NCBI RefSeq assembly: GCF_010686765.1
Contig: NZ_JAAGWF010000008.1
Coordinates: 62,001 to 126,000, forward strand
From: Geodermatophilus sabuli
GTDB taxonomy: Bacteria; Actinomycetota; Actinomycetes; Mycobacteriales; Geodermatophilaceae
Direction: 5' to 3'
DNA: 64,000 nt
The notes below the pieces were generated by a model. That model worked only from the letters and a program-made list of their open reading frames with translations, was not told the DNA's origin and did not search any database. Made by a program: the position numbers and the translations under genes. Shown in pieces: positions 7,578-17,274 of this stretch. The number at the start of each line of letters is the position of its first letter. The first letter of the stretch is position 1.

Positions 7578-9359
7578 TCACAGCATCGTGCGCAGGCGCT
7601 CCCGCCGGGCGCGCAGCACGTCCACCGACGCCGAGGCCGAGGGCGGCCCGGGCACCGTCTGCCGCAGCTGGGTGTGCACCACCGCGTGCGGCGTGGAGGT
7701 CTTGGCCGACACCCGGCTGACCAGCCGGTTGATCTCCCGGCGCAGCTCCGCGGCATCCCGCCACGACCGGCCGGCCTCGTGCTCCTCGGGGTGGTCCTCG
7801 ACCGGGAACAGCCCGTCCTCGTCGTCGACGTGCGGGCGCGCGGCGATCCGCACCCGCAGCTCGTCGTCCCGCTTGGACAGCAGTTCGGCGGTCTGCTCGG
7901 CGGTCAGCAGGCCCGGGATCCCGAGGAACTCCTCGTCCTCGGGGGCGACGACGACTCCCGAGCCCGAGCCGGTGTGCGCCGTCCCGCCGTGCAGCACGTG
8001 GGCGAAGCGGGCGTCGGCCTCCAGGGCCTCCCACTGCTTCGGGCCGTCGGGGTCCTTCTCCTTGGGCGGCAGCGGCTCGAGGTCGAGTTCGTCGCCCTGC
8101 TCGGTCTTGGGTGGGGGCATGACGTGGTTGCGCTGCTCCTCCATCGACGCGGCCAGGGTCAGCAGCGGCCGGACGGCGGGGAGGAAAACGGTGGCCGACT
8201 CGTGCGCGCCGCGCGCACGGACGACGCGGCCGACGGCCTGGGCGAAGAACAGCGGCGTCCGGTAGGAGGTCATCCAGGCCAGGACGGCGGCCCGGGGGAC
8301 GTCGACGCCCTCGGAGACCATCCGGACGCAGACCGCGATCCGCGCCGAGCCCCCGGCGAACCGCTCGATCTTCTTCGACGCCTTGGGGTCGTCGGAGAGG
8401 ATCAGCTCGGGGGCCTTGCCGGTCACCCGGCGGACGATCTTGGCGTACGCGCGGGCGTCGTCCTGGTCGCTGGCCAGCACCAGGCCCGCGGCGTCGGGCA
8501 TGCCGCGCTCGCGCAGGTGGGTGATCCGGTCGTCCATCGCGGCGATGACGTGCGGCACCCACTGGCCCTTGGGGTCCAGGGCGGTTCGCCAGGCCTGCAT
8601 CTCCACCGATCGGGTGCCGGCCTCCGACAGCGAGGCGGCGACCACCTCGCCGGCGGAGTTCCGCCAGCGCGACGTCCCGGTGTAGGCGGCGAACACGACC
8701 GGCCGGACGACGTTGTCGGCCAGCGCCTCCTTGTACCCGTAGGTGTAGTCGGCGCGGCTGACCAGGCCACCCTGCCCCTCGAAGCCGTCCTCCTCGTAGC
8801 GGACGAAGGGGATGCGCTCGTCGGGCTTGGTGCGGAACGGCGTCCCGGTCAGGCACACCCGGCGGGCCGCGCGGCCGTAGGCCTCCTCGACCGCCTCGCC
8901 CCAGGACAGGCCGTCACCGGCGTGGTGCACCTCGTCCAGGATGACCAGCGTCTTCACGGTGGTCGCACGGGCGGCGTGCAGCATCGGCTTGCCGGCCACC
9001 TGGGCGTAGGTGGTGACGTAGCCCTGCGTGCCGGCCCGCACCGGGCCGACGGCGTTGGTCAGCCCCGGGTCGAGCACGATCCCCATCGCGTCCGCGGCGT
9101 CGGCCCACTGCAGCCGCAGGTGGTCGGTCGGGCAGACGACGATGACCCGCGCCACCTCCCGCCGGGTGAGCAACCGCGCGGCGAGGGTCAGCGCGAAGGT
9201 GGTCTTCCCGGCGCCGGGGGTCGCGGTGACGAGGAAGTCCTTGGGCGAGGACTCCTCGTACCTGCCGAGGGCCTCCTGCTGCCACGCCCGGAGCGGTCGG
9301 CTGGTCGTCTGCGGGCCCAGGGCCTCCGCTCGTGCTGCACTCCCCATGTCGGGGTCCAT
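7578..9359 (-). CDS. Superfamily 2 DEAD/DEAH-box helicase
   Basis: A 593-residue SF2 helicase. Motif I TATPGAGKTTF lies at about 45-55, motif II LDEVHHAGDG at 141-150 (DEVH box), motif III-like CLTGTPFRT follows, and motif VI is AQAVGRVVRARG in the second RecA domain. The C-terminal 170 residues are acidic and lack a recognised nuclease or accessory domain. Proteins like this are widespread single genes in actinobacteria and are usually annotated only as DNA/RNA helicase. ATG at 9359 (or 9347) was preferred to the upstream extension, which is low-complexity. The start faces the aminotransferase at 9710 across a 350-bp gap. Confidence 0.87.
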   Translation of the reverse strand: MDPDMGSAARAEALGPQTTSRPLRAWQQEALGRYEESSPKDFLVTATPGAGKTTFALTLAARLLTRREVARVIVVCPTDHLRLQWADAADAMGIVLDPGLTNAVGPVRAGTQGYVTTYAQVAGKPMLHAARATTVKTLVILDEVHHAGDGLSWGEAVEEAYGRAARRVCLTGTPFRTKPDERIPFVRYEEDGFEGQGGLVSRADYTYGYKEALADNVVRPVVFAAYTGTSRWRNSAGEVVAASLSEAGTRSVEMQAWRTALDPKGQWVPHVIAAMDDRITHLRERGMPDAAGLVLASDQDDARAYAKIVRRVTGKAPELILSDDPKASKKIERFAGGSARIAVCVRMVSEGVDVPRAAVLAWMTSYRTPLFFAQAVGRVVRARGAHESATVFLPAVRPLLTLAASMEEQRNHVMPPPKTEQGDELDLEPLPPKEKDPDGPKQWEALEADARFAHVLHGGTAHTGSGSGVVVAPEDEEFLGIPGLLTAEQTAELLSKRDDELRVRIAARPHVDDEDGLFPVEDHPEEHEAGRSWRDAAELRREINRLVSRVSAKTSTPHAVVHTQLRQTVPGPPSASASVDVLRARRERLRTML

Positions 9360-9709
9360 CCTCGCCCGGCGGGGGGCAACACGCCCAACCGGCCACCTCC
9401 GGCGCGCCCCCGCGCCGACGACGTATGGCGCGCCGCGGCTCGCCGCTGACCTGCGGGGACGCGCCGGGCGGGCGCAGCTGTGGTCCACGTCATGCCCGTG
9501 GCGGACCAGCACGTCACGTACCGCCGGACCCGCTCACACCACCGGTCGCCGGGCGCCACAGGTCCGTGCGGGGCGCCGCGGCGGCTGTCCGGCCGTACGC
9601 TGGGCGTGGCACCTCGACCAGGCGGCCCGACCGGCGCGGATCGCAGCGGCACACCACCCGCACTCCAGCGCCGTCCACCTCCCTCCGTGCAGTCCGTCCT
9701 GGAGCACCC
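9360..9709. other. Divergent intergenic region between helicase and aminotransferase
   Basis: No convincing gene is seen in these 350 bp. It must hold both divergent promoters. An imperfect inverted repeat with TGGTCC (9481-9486) and GGACCA (9503-9508) as outer arms and CCACG/CGTGG inside is the only structured element noticed. Open frames crossing the region have shadow-like composition. Confidence 0.5.
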
Positions 9710-10912
9710 GTGTCCTCTGCCGTCCTCTCCGGTCCCGTCCCCGCCCTCGCCTCCCGCCTCGCCGGCGTGGCCAGCTCGCCGGTGCGCGAGCTGCTCGCCC
9801 TGCTCGACCGTCCGGAGGTCATCTCCTTCGCCGGTGGCCTGCCCGCCCCCGAGCTGTTCGACCTCGACGGCGTGCGTGCCGCCTTCGACCAGGTGCTGTG
9901 GGGCCCGCACGCACGGCGCGCGCTCCAGTACGCCCCCACCGAGGGCGATCGTGCGCTGCGTGCGCGGGTCGCCGCCCGGATGACCGGGCGCGGACTGTCC
10001 ACCTGCGTGGACGACCTCCTGGTCACGTCGGGTTCGCAGCAGGCGCTCAGCCTCCTCGCCACGGCCCTGCTCGACCCGGGCGCGGTCGTGCTGGTCGAGG
10101 ACCCGACGTACCTGGCGGCGCTGCAGTGCTTCCAGCTCGCCGGGGCCCGCGTCGTGCCGGTCCGCACCGACGAGGACGGCATCGACCCGGTGGCGCTCGG
10201 CGAGGCGATCCGGAGCGAGCGACCGGCCCTGCTCTACCTGGTCCCGACCTTCGCCAACCCGACCGGGCGGACGATGCCGGAGCACCGACGGGCCGAGGTC
10301 GCCGAGCTCACCGCGCGGCACGGCGTGTGGGTGGTCGAGGACGACCCCTACGGGGAGCTGCGCTACCGCGGGGCCCCGGTGACGCCGCTGGCCGCCCAGC
10401 CCGGCGCCGACGAACACGTCGTCCACCTGGGCAGCTTCTCCAAGGTCGCGGCACCGGGGCTGCGACTGGGATGGCTGCGGGCGCCGTCCAGGCTGCTGCC
10501 GGCCCTGACCGTGGCCAAGCAGGCCGCCGACCTGCACACCTCCACGGTCGACCAGGCGGCGGCCGCCGCCTGGTTCGCCGCGACCGACGTCGAGTCGCAC
10601 GTCCTGCGGCTCTGCTCGGCCTACCGGGAGCGGCGCGACGCCATGGTCGAGGCGCTCCCGTCCGCGCTGCCGCCGGGCAGTACGTGGACCGAACCGGACG
10701 GCGGCATGTTCGTGTGGGCCCGCCTGCCCGGGGACGTCGACGCTGCCGGTCTCCTGGCCGGGGCGTTGCGCCACGACGTGGCGTTCGTCCCGGGAGCCCC
10801 GTTCTTCGCGGGGATCCCGGACCGGGCCACGCTGCGGTTGTCGTTCACCACGCACCCCCCGGAGCGGATCGTCGAGGGCATGGCCCGGCTCGGCCGCGCC
10901 CTGCGCGCGTGA
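9710..10912 (+). CDS. PLP-dependent aminotransferase, class I/II (MocR/2-aminoadipate type)
   Basis: A 400-residue fold-type I aminotransferase without an N-terminal DNA-binding domain. Visible elements are the substrate/PLP segment ISFAGGLPAPELFDL, the GSQQALSLL cofactor-phosphate region, the VPTFANPTGRTM motif (PLP-binding Asn), VVEDDPYGELRY (Asp binding the pyridine nitrogen and Tyr), and the Schiff-base Lys at about 245 in GSFSKVAAPGLRLGW. The arrangement matches LysN/2-aminoadipate and aromatic/branched-chain aminotransferases. The specific amino acid is not determinable. GTG at 9710 is preceded by GGAGCACCC. The gene ends in a repeat-bearing convergent junction with the XPB helicase. 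Confidence 0.9.
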   Translation: MSSAVLSGPVPALASRLAGVASSPVRELLALLDRPEVISFAGGLPAPELFDLDGVRAAFDQVLWGPHARRALQYAPTEGDRALRARVAARMTGRGLSTCVDDLLVTSGSQQALSLLATALLDPGAVVLVEDPTYLAALQCFQLAGARVVPVRTDEDGIDPVALGEAIRSERPALLYLVPTFANPTGRTMPEHRRAEVAELTARHGVWVVEDDPYGELRYRGAPVTPLAAQPGADEHVVHLGSFSKVAAPGLRLGWLRAPSRLLPALTVAKQAADLHTSTVDQAAAAAWFAATDVESHVLRLCSAYRERRDAMVEALPSALPPGSTWTEPDGGMFVWARLPGDVDAAGLLAGALRHDVAFVPGAPFFAGIPDRATLRLSFTTHPPERIVEGMARLGRALRA

Positions 10913-10955
10913 GCGGAGGACCCGGCGGCGTGGCCGAACCCCGACCGACGTAGCC

Positions 10956-11054
10956 CCCTCTGCAGGGGCCCGAGCGGAGCGAGGGCTGGGGAGGGCGAGC
11001 GGCCCCTCTGCAGGGTCCCGTCCCGAGCGTGCGAGGGGAGGGGGCAGAGGGGTC
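10956..11054. repeat. Palindrome-ended intergenic repeat, one full and one partial copy
   Basis: The full copy has perfect 9-bp terminal inverted repeats CCCCTCTGC (11003-11011) and GCAGAGGGG (11044-11052) around a core (GTCCCGTCCCGAGCGTGCGA) that resembles the tandem array at 21941-22189. A diverged partial copy precedes it. It fills the convergent junction between the aminotransferase and XPB genes, so a bidirectional terminator role is plausible. Confidence 0.7.
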
Positions 11055-11059
11055 CTTCG

Positions 11060-12745
11060 TCAGTCGGCGGGCTCGTCGACCCAGTCGGGGCCGTTGACCT
11101 CGCCCGGTCCGGCGAGGTCCGCGGCGTCGACGATCGTGTACGCGTAGCCCTGCTCGGCGAGGAACCGCTGCCGGTGGGCGGCGTACTCGCTGTCGAGGGT
11201 GTCGCGGCTGACCACCGTGTAGAAGTGCGCCTGCCGGCCGTCGGCCTTGGGACGCAGCACCCGGCCCAGTCGCTGGGCCTCCTCCTGCCGTGACCCGAAC
11301 GTCCCCGACACCTGGACGGCGACCGCGGCCTCGGGCAGGTCGATGGAGAAGTTGGCGACCTTGGAGACGACGAGGGTCTTGATCTCCCCGGTGCGGAAGG
11401 CGTCGAACAGCCGCTCCCGCTCCTTGTTGGTCGTCGACCCCTGGATCACCGGGGCGTCGAGCGCCGTCCCCAGTTCCTCGAGCTGGTCCAGGTAGGCCCC
11501 GATGACCAGCGACGGCTCGTCCGGGTGCCGCTCGAGCACCCGGCGGATGACCGGCAGCTTCGACTGGGCGGTCGCCGCGATGCGGTACCGCTCCTCGGGC
11601 TCGGCGACCGCGTAGGTCATCCGCTCCTCGTCGTCGAGCGCCACCCGCACCTCGATGCACTCCGCCGGCGCGATGTAGCCCTGCGCCTCGATGTCCCGCC
11701 AGGGGGCGTCGTAGCGCTTGGGACCGATGAGGGAGAAGACGTCGTCCTCGCGGCCGTCCTCGCGGACCAGCGTGGCGGTGAGGCCCAGCCGGCGGCGGGA
11801 CTGCAGGTCGGCGGTGAGCCGGAAGATCGGCGCCGGCAGCAGGTGCACCTCGTCGTAGACGATCAGGCCCCAGTCCTGGGCGTCGAAGAGGTCCAGGTGC
11901 CGGTACTCGCCCTTCCGGCGGGTGGTGATCACCTGGTAGGTGGCGATGGTGACCGGCCGGATCTCCTTGCGCTCGCCGGAGTACTCGCCGATCTCCTCCT
12001 CGGTGAGGGAGGTGCGGGCGATCAGCTCGCGCTTCCACTGCCGGCCGGCGACGGTGTTGGTCACCAGGATCAGCGTGGTCGCCTTCGCCTCGGCCATGGC
12101 GGCCGCGCCGACCAGCGTCTTGCCGGCGCCGCAGGGCAGGACGACGACGCCCGAGCCGCCGGCCCAGAAGCCCTCGACGGCCTCCTGCTGGTAGTCGCGC
12201 AGGTGCCAGCTGGACTGGTCGAGCGCGATGGGGTGGGCCTGGCCGTCGACGTAACCGGCGAGGTCCTCGGCCGGCCAGCCGACCTTGAGCAGCGCCTGCT
12301 TGAGCCGGCCGCGCTCCGAGGGGTGGACGACGACGGTGTCGGCGTCGATCCGGGCGCCGACCATGGGCGCGACCCGCTTGCTCCGGATGACCTCCTCGAG
12401 CACCGCGCGGTCGGAGGTGGTGAGCACCAGCCCGTGCACCGGGTCGTTGGCCAGGGTCAGCCGGCCGAAGCGGTCCATCGTGTCGGCGACGTCGACCAGC
12501 AGCGCGTGCGGCACCGGGTAGCGCGAGTAGCGGACCAGGGCGTCGACCACCTGCTCGGCGTCGTGCCCCGCGGCGCGGGCGTTCCACAGTGCGAGCGGGG
12601 TGACCCGGTAGGTGTGCACGTGCTCGGGGGAGCGCTCCAGTTCCGCGAACGGCGCGATCGCCGCGCGGCAGTCGCGGGCCAGCGGGTGGTCGACCTCCAG
12701 CAGGAGGGTCTTGTCCGACTGGACGATCAGGGGGCCGTCGCTCAC
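11060..12745 (-). CDS. XPB-type DNA repair helicase
   Basis: A 561-residue bacterial XPB/ERCC3 homologue. After an N-terminal XPB-specific region (1-180) come the Q-like WHLRDYQQEAVEGF segment, Walker A PCGAGKTL at 204-211, the DEVH box at 298-301, the XPB-specific RED motif at 328-330, and motif VI EEAQRLGRVLRPK. XPB is a 3'-5' helicase; the mycobacterial enzyme unwinds DNA in vitro and is presumed to act in repair. GTG at 12745 follows GAGGATGCG and gives the conserved start. Its usual actinobacterial neighbour, the helicase-partner protein, lies at 14279-16537 on the same strand with one gene between. Confidence 0.95.
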   Translation of the reverse strand: MSDGPLIVQSDKTLLLEVDHPLARDCRAAIAPFAELERSPEHVHTYRVTPLALWNARAAGHDAEQVVDALVRYSRYPVPHALLVDVADTMDRFGRLTLANDPVHGLVLTTSDRAVLEEVIRSKRVAPMVGARIDADTVVVHPSERGRLKQALLKVGWPAEDLAGYVDGQAHPIALDQSSWHLRDYQQEAVEGFWAGGSGVVVLPCGAGKTLVGAAAMAEAKATTLILVTNTVAGRQWKRELIARTSLTEEEIGEYSGERKEIRPVTIATYQVITTRRKGEYRHLDLFDAQDWGLIVYDEVHLLPAPIFRLTADLQSRRRLGLTATLVREDGREDDVFSLIGPKRYDAPWRDIEAQGYIAPAECIEVRVALDDEERMTYAVAEPEERYRIAATAQSKLPVIRRVLERHPDEPSLVIGAYLDQLEELGTALDAPVIQGSTTNKERERLFDAFRTGEIKTLVVSKVANFSIDLPEAAVAVQVSGTFGSRQEEAQRLGRVLRPKADGRQAHFYTVVSRDTLDSEYAAHRQRFLAEQGYAYTIVDAADLAGPGEVNGPDWVDEPAD

Positions 12746-12860
12746 GCGTTCGCATCCTCTGCTCGGGGGTGTCGGCGCAGAGAGCGCGCCGGATCCTCCA
12801 CGGTAACGCCGGGGACGGACACGCCCTTCCGGCTCGCAGGTGTGCGGTGGGTCGCGGGAC

Positions 12861-14144
12861 CTACAGCCAGGCGGTGCGGCGCAGCGGGGGCGGCGCACCG
12901 CCGGCCTTCTGCAGCAGTACCTGGTTCACGCCCATGTCGCCGGCCTCGAACGTCAGCGCGCTGGCGGCCATGTAGAGCCGCCACACCCGGGCCCGCCCCT
13001 CACTGCTCGCGGCGACGGCGGCGTCCCAGTCCTGCTCGAGGCGCCGCACCCACGCCCGCAGGGTCAGCGCGTAGTGCCGACGCAGGGCCTCGACGTCGAG
13101 GACCTCGAGATCACCGGACTCGAGGACGGCGACCAGCTCGCCGAGCCCCAGCAGCTCGCCGTCGGGGAAGACGTAGCGGGCGATGAAGCTGTCCGGGTCC
13201 CAGGTGGAGGTGCCGGCGTTCCAGGAGATCGCGTGGTTGAGCAGCCGCCCGCCCGGGCGCAGCAGCGCCGACAGGTGTGCGGCGTACCCGGGCATCTGGG
13301 CGCGGCCGACGTGCTCGGCCATGCCGATGGAGCTGATCGCGTCGAACGGGCCGTCGTCCACCGCCCGGTAGTCCTGGACCCGGATGTCGATCCGGTCGGT
13401 CAGGCCGGCCTCGGCGACCCGCTTGCGGGCCATCCGCGCCTGCTCCTCGGACAGGGTGATGCCCACGACGGTCGCGCCGTGGCGCCGCGCCGCGTGGATC
13501 GCCAGGCTGCCCCAGCCGCAGCCGACGTCCAGCAGGTGCGAGCCCGGGCCGAGCCCCAGCTTCCGGCACGCCAGGTCCAGCTTGGCCTCCTGGGCGGCGT
13601 CGAGCCCGGTCTCGGGCGTGGCCCAGACGGCGCAGGAGTAGACCATCGAGGGCCCGAGGACCAGCTCGTAGAAGTCGTTGCCGACGTCGTAGTGGTGGGC
13701 GATCGCGGCGGCGTCCCGGGTCCGGGAGTGCCGGCGGCCGGCCCGCTCGGGCCGGGCCTCCTCGGGCGGGGGCGCGGGCTCGGGACCGATCGCGCCCAGC
13801 CGCAGCGCCGTGCCCAGGAGCGCCAGCCGCTCCCGCCAGGTGACCCCGGACGCCGGCTCGTCCTGCGTCAGCCGGCCGGCCGTGCGCAGTGCGGCGACGG
13901 TCGCGAAGACGTCGTCCTCCATGTCGATCTCGCCGGCGACGTAGGCGCGGCCGAGTCCCAGCTGGCCAGGCGACCAGAGCATCCGGCGCAGCGCCCGCCG
14001 CGAGTGCACCGCGACCACGGGCGCGCCGTCGGGCCCGCTCAGGGAGCCGTCCCACCCGCGTAGCCGGACCGGCAGCCGGGGGGTGCCCAGGACTGCACCC
14101 AACGCCGCGGCCAACCGGTCAGCGACCGTCCGTCTCCCAGCCAT
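12861..14144 (-). CDS. Cyclopropane-fatty-acyl-phospholipid synthase-like methyltransferase
   Basis: A 427-residue class I SAM-dependent methyltransferase of the CFA/mycolic-acid-synthase family. Seen are the AHHYDVGNDFYELVLG segment with the following YSCA (typical of CFA synthases), SAM motif I LLDVGCGWGSLAIHAA, and the ITLSEEQ segment. An N-terminal domain of about 140 residues precedes the catalytic domain, as in full-length CFA synthases. The predicted reaction is methylene (or methyl) transfer from SAM to a double bond of membrane phospholipid acyl chains at the cytoplasmic face. ATG at 14144 begins MAGRRTVADRLAA. It is inserted between the XPB helicase and its partner gene on the same strand. 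Confidence 0.92.
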   Translation of the reverse strand: MAGRRTVADRLAAALGAVLGTPRLPVRLRGWDGSLSGPDGAPVVAVHSRRALRRMLWSPGQLGLGRAYVAGEIDMEDDVFATVAALRTAGRLTQDEPASGVTWRERLALLGTALRLGAIGPEPAPPPEEARPERAGRRHSRTRDAAAIAHHYDVGNDFYELVLGPSMVYSCAVWATPETGLDAAQEAKLDLACRKLGLGPGSHLLDVGCGWGSLAIHAARRHGATVVGITLSEEQARMARKRVAEAGLTDRIDIRVQDYRAVDDGPFDAISSIGMAEHVGRAQMPGYAAHLSALLRPGGRLLNHAISWNAGTSTWDPDSFIARYVFPDGELLGLGELVAVLESGDLEVLDVEALRRHYALTLRAWVRRLEQDWDAAVAASSEGRARVWRLYMAASALTFEAGDMGVNQVLLQKAGGAPPPLRRTAWL

Positions 14145-14278
14145 CTCCCGCCTCCCGCCGTCGGATGTGCGTCCTCACGTCCGACACGACGGAACAGTTG
14201 TTGCACGGCCCAACCGCTGCGCGCAAGGTCGTTCCGCCTGACGGGGGGCTCACGATCGGCGTGCGGACGGGTGCGGCG

Positions 14279-16537
14279 TCAGAGCGGCGGGGCCGCGTCC
14301 CCCTCCTCGACCAGCGCCACGGAGGTGATCCGGTGCACGGCGAACGTCCGGCTCTCCCCGCGTCGCTCGTCGTACCCCTGGAGGAACCCACCGGCCAGTG
14401 ACACCGGCGCGACGATGCGCTGGCTGCCACTGCCCTGGGCGTCGACGTACCCCAGCCACACCGGGACGCCCTCGCGGACGGCGCGGGACAGCAGCTCGAG
14501 GGTGCCTGCGGTGGTCACCCCGGGCACCTGGCGCACCGCCTCGCCCCGGCGGGCGGCCAGCGCGGCGTCCCCGGCACGGACCTCCCGCACGGTGGCGGCC
14601 AGCTCCGCCTCGGTCAGCGGGCGGGGGGCCTGCGGGCCGGTCCCGCCCGGCCGGCGTCCGGCGGCGCGCGGGCGGGCCGGGGGCCGGGTGAGGACGGCGC
14701 CACCCGAGGACTCGCCCGCGGGGGCGTAGCCCGCCTCGCGGAGCACGTCGAGCACCTCGTCGGCGCCCAGCCCGCTGACCAGCACCCCCGGTGCCAGCCG
14801 GCGCAGCTCCGCGCCGGCGGTCCGCCGGTCGTTGAGGACCTGGGACAGCAACCCGTGGTCGTCGGAGCGCACGTAGCTCTCGATCGCCCCGACCCGGAGC
14901 CGGCCGTGCTGGCGGGCGACGTCGTCCACCAGGAAGTCCAGTGCCTGCGGCACCGGCGTGCGGGAGGCGCGGGCGAAGAAGTCGTGCAGGTCGGTGGCCG
15001 ACCAGCCGGAGTCCAGGGCGCGGCGGACGCTGGCCTCCGACACCCGGAACACCGTGGCCCCGCCCGAGGACTCGACGTCGGCCACGACGGTGAGGGTGTC
15101 GGCGAGCTCGGCGACCAGCGGGCCGGGGGCGATCAGCGAGAGGTCGGGCTGGGCGAGCACGTGGTCGACCGGCTCGGGCAACAGGCCGCGCATGGCGTCG
15201 GCGGCGCCGTCCTCCCCGGCGGTGAGCAACCCACGGCCGCCGGTGGACAGGACCCCGCCGACCAGCACCCCGAGCCGGGCGCCCTCGGCGAGCAGATCGG
15301 GCACCGGGGCCAGCCGGTCGGCCCGCCGCGGCGTGCGCCAGCGCAGCACCGCCACCAGGTCCTCGGCGCCGACCCCTGACCCGGCGGGGTACTCCGCGAG
15401 GGCGGCCAGAGCCGACCGCCGGATGGCCGGAGCGGTGTGCCGGACCAGGTCGGGGGACAACGCGTTGACCGCCTTCCCGGCGACGTCGCGCTGCCCGGCG
15501 AGCGCGGGCAGTCGGACGGTGGCCAGCCAGCCGCCGGCCAGCGTGGCCCACCGGTCGGGCAGGTCCTGCTCGCGCCACAGGTCGAACGCACGGGTGGGGA
15601 GCCACTCGTCGCGGTGCGGCCCGCCGACGTCGAGCAGGCCGGCGGCGAACGCCAGTTCCAGCAGCCACGCGGCCTCGGGCTCGGTCACGTGCAGGGCGCG
15701 GGCGAGCCGCTTCTGGTCGCGCACCCCGACCCCGCCGCTGCGCAGCAGGCCGGCCGGTTCCTCCTCGAGGAGCGACAGCAGCTCGCCGATCCGGCCGACC
15801 GACTCCATCGCCGCCCCCGCCGCCTGCCGGTCGACGACCGCGGGGTCGCGCCGGACGACGTCGGGCTCCGGGCGCGACCGCGGCGGACCGTAGGGCTGTG
15901 CGCCCCGCAGGAGCAGCGCGATCTCGCGCGGCAGCTCGACGTTGAGCGCGTCGATGCGGGCCAGCAGTCCCCGCTGCAGCAGCCGGCGGGCGGGTGAGGC
16001 CGCCTCGCTCCCGGTGTCGGGCAGGTGCCCGACCGGCCGGTCGCCGGCCAGCCGCTCGAGCACGTCCCGCTCCTCGGCGCCCAGCTCGGCCAGTGCCGCC
16101 GGGAGGTCGGCCGGCAGGGGCACCCGCAGCTCGGCTGCCCGCCGGCCCAGACCCGCCGGGTGGCGCACCGAGCGACGCACCGGGTCCGGGGCGTGCAGCA
16201 CCTCGTCGCCCCACAGCAGCGCCCGAGTGGTCAGCCGTTCGACGGCGCCGGCGAGCACCTCGTCGGGCACCTCGGGCAGCGCGGCGGGCAGGTCGGCGGC
16301 GTCCACCCCGTCGGTCCCGGCGAGCAGCACCACGTCGAGCACCTGCAGCGTGGCGGCGTCCAGCTCGTCCAGGGCCCGGTCCACCGACACCGGCACCGCC
16401 AGCCGGCTGGCCAGGGCGACGACGTCGGAGGGGGCCGGCCGGGCGACGTCGGGCCGGGCTGCCAGAAGCGCGCCGAGCTGGGCGTCGCTGCGGGTGCGCA
16501 GCCACGCGGCCAGCGTGGCGGGACGGTCGGCAGACAT
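14279..16537 (-). CDS. XPB partner: helicase-associated (XPB/Ssl2-like) protein with C-terminal WYL-like region
   Basis: A 752-residue protein starting MSADRPATLAAWLRTRSD, with an LGALLAARPDV segment near the start, a winged-helix-rich middle, and a region annotated in databases as helicase-conserved C-terminal/XPB-Ssl2 domain (PLVAELADTLTVVADVES, VFRVSEASVRRALD). It lacks Walker motifs. The end (about 670-752, VPVWLGYVDAQGS then AVHRITSVALVEEGD) resembles a WYL ligand-binding fold. In M. tuberculosis the homologue is, as I recall, directly beside xpb. A role with XPB in DNA repair is inferred from that association. ATG at 16537 was chosen; the upstream extension is shadow-like. Confidence 0.85.
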   Translation of the reverse strand: MSADRPATLAAWLRTRSDAQLGALLAARPDVARPAPSDVVALASRLAVPVSVDRALDELDAATLQVLDVVLLAGTDGVDAADLPAALPEVPDEVLAGAVERLTTRALLWGDEVLHAPDPVRRSVRHPAGLGRRAAELRVPLPADLPAALAELGAEERDVLERLAGDRPVGHLPDTGSEAASPARRLLQRGLLARIDALNVELPREIALLLRGAQPYGPPRSRPEPDVVRRDPAVVDRQAAGAAMESVGRIGELLSLLEEEPAGLLRSGGVGVRDQKRLARALHVTEPEAAWLLELAFAAGLLDVGGPHRDEWLPTRAFDLWREQDLPDRWATLAGGWLATVRLPALAGQRDVAGKAVNALSPDLVRHTAPAIRRSALAALAEYPAGSGVGAEDLVAVLRWRTPRRADRLAPVPDLLAEGARLGVLVGGVLSTGGRGLLTAGEDGAADAMRGLLPEPVDHVLAQPDLSLIAPGPLVAELADTLTVVADVESSGGATVFRVSEASVRRALDSGWSATDLHDFFARASRTPVPQALDFLVDDVARQHGRLRVGAIESYVRSDDHGLLSQVLNDRRTAGAELRRLAPGVLVSGLGADEVLDVLREAGYAPAGESSGGAVLTRPPARPRAAGRRPGGTGPQAPRPLTEAELAATVREVRAGDAALAARRGEAVRQVPGVTTAGTLELLSRAVREGVPVWLGYVDAQGSGSQRIVAPVSLAGGFLQGYDERRGESRTFAVHRITSVALVEEGDAAPPL

Positions 16538-16657
16538 CCGGTCCACGCTACGTCGTTCCCGCCGAGTCCTGCCGGGGTCGTCCCGAGCGGTCCCGCCGGG
16601 CGTCACCCGCGCCACCCGCCACCCGCGCGTGTCCGGCGGGTGCGCCAGCATGGCCGG

Positions 16658-17185
16658 GTGCACCCGGCCGCCGACGATCCGCAGACCAGCAGCGCGCTCA
16701 CCGGCTACCACGCGGGGGCGGTGCGCTGGCTGGCCGGCGGGCTGATGGCCGTCGTCCTCGGCGTGCTGCTCGGCGCGGCCGCCGTGGTCATCGCCGAGAG
16801 CTCCGGCCGTCGGCTGCCCGGTGCCGGGCTGTTCGTCGTCGTGCTGGTCGTCGGTGGGGTCGCGGCCACCGTCGCCGGCGGCGGTGCGCTGCTGCGGCAC
16901 CGGCGCTGGCGGAGGGCGCTGCGCACCGTCCCCTGGCAGATCGGCGTCCTGCGCGTCGCCGGGCCGGCGGTGCTGGCCTTCGAGCCCGAGGGGTACGACG
17001 AGACCGACCCGCTGGCCGAGCCGGTCCGGCTGCGGCTGGCCAGCACCTCGGTCTGGCGGACCCGCGCGGTCCAGCACCTGCACGACGCGACGGTGCGGGC
17101 CGCGCCGGTCGGCGGGCGGGAGTGGGTCCTCGCCGCCGACGGCGTGCCGACCGTCTACGGCGCCCGTGTCACCGGACGCCGATGA
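16658..17185 (+). CDS. Small membrane protein, two TM segments
   Basis: A 175-residue protein with two hydrophobic helices (about residues 26-46, [20 protein letters not shown], and 58-78), then a soluble beta-rich C-terminal domain with a late [10 protein letters not shown] end. GTG at 16658 is the only sensible start; an ATG at 16650 is out of frame. It diverges from the XPB-partner gene, leaving about 120 bp between them. I do not recognise a named family. The topology (short N-terminal tail, hairpin, cytoplasmic or external domain) is all that can be supported. Confidence 0.65.
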   Translation: MHPAADDPQTSSALTGYHAGAVRWLAGGLMAVVLGVLLGAAAVVIAESSGRRLPGAGLFVVVLVVGGVAATVAGGGALLRHRRWRRALRTVPWQIGVLRVAGPAVLAFEPEGYDETDPLAEPVRLRLASTSVWRTRAVQHLHDATVRAAPVGGREWVLAADGVPTVYGARVTGRR

Positions 17186-17274
17186 CCGGCGCGGGGGCGT
17201 ACTGCGTGCGTTCGGGGTATGCCGTCGGCGAAGATGCACCCCGACGGCACGAGCGACACGGAGGCGACAGCGAC

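Noticed and set aside
14180-14245. Further GTTCC-type operator sites near the cyclopropane synthase start
   Set aside because: GTTCC strings occur there on both strands but the second arms and the inner bases do not fit the 17-bp pattern, and no promoter lies at the expected offset.
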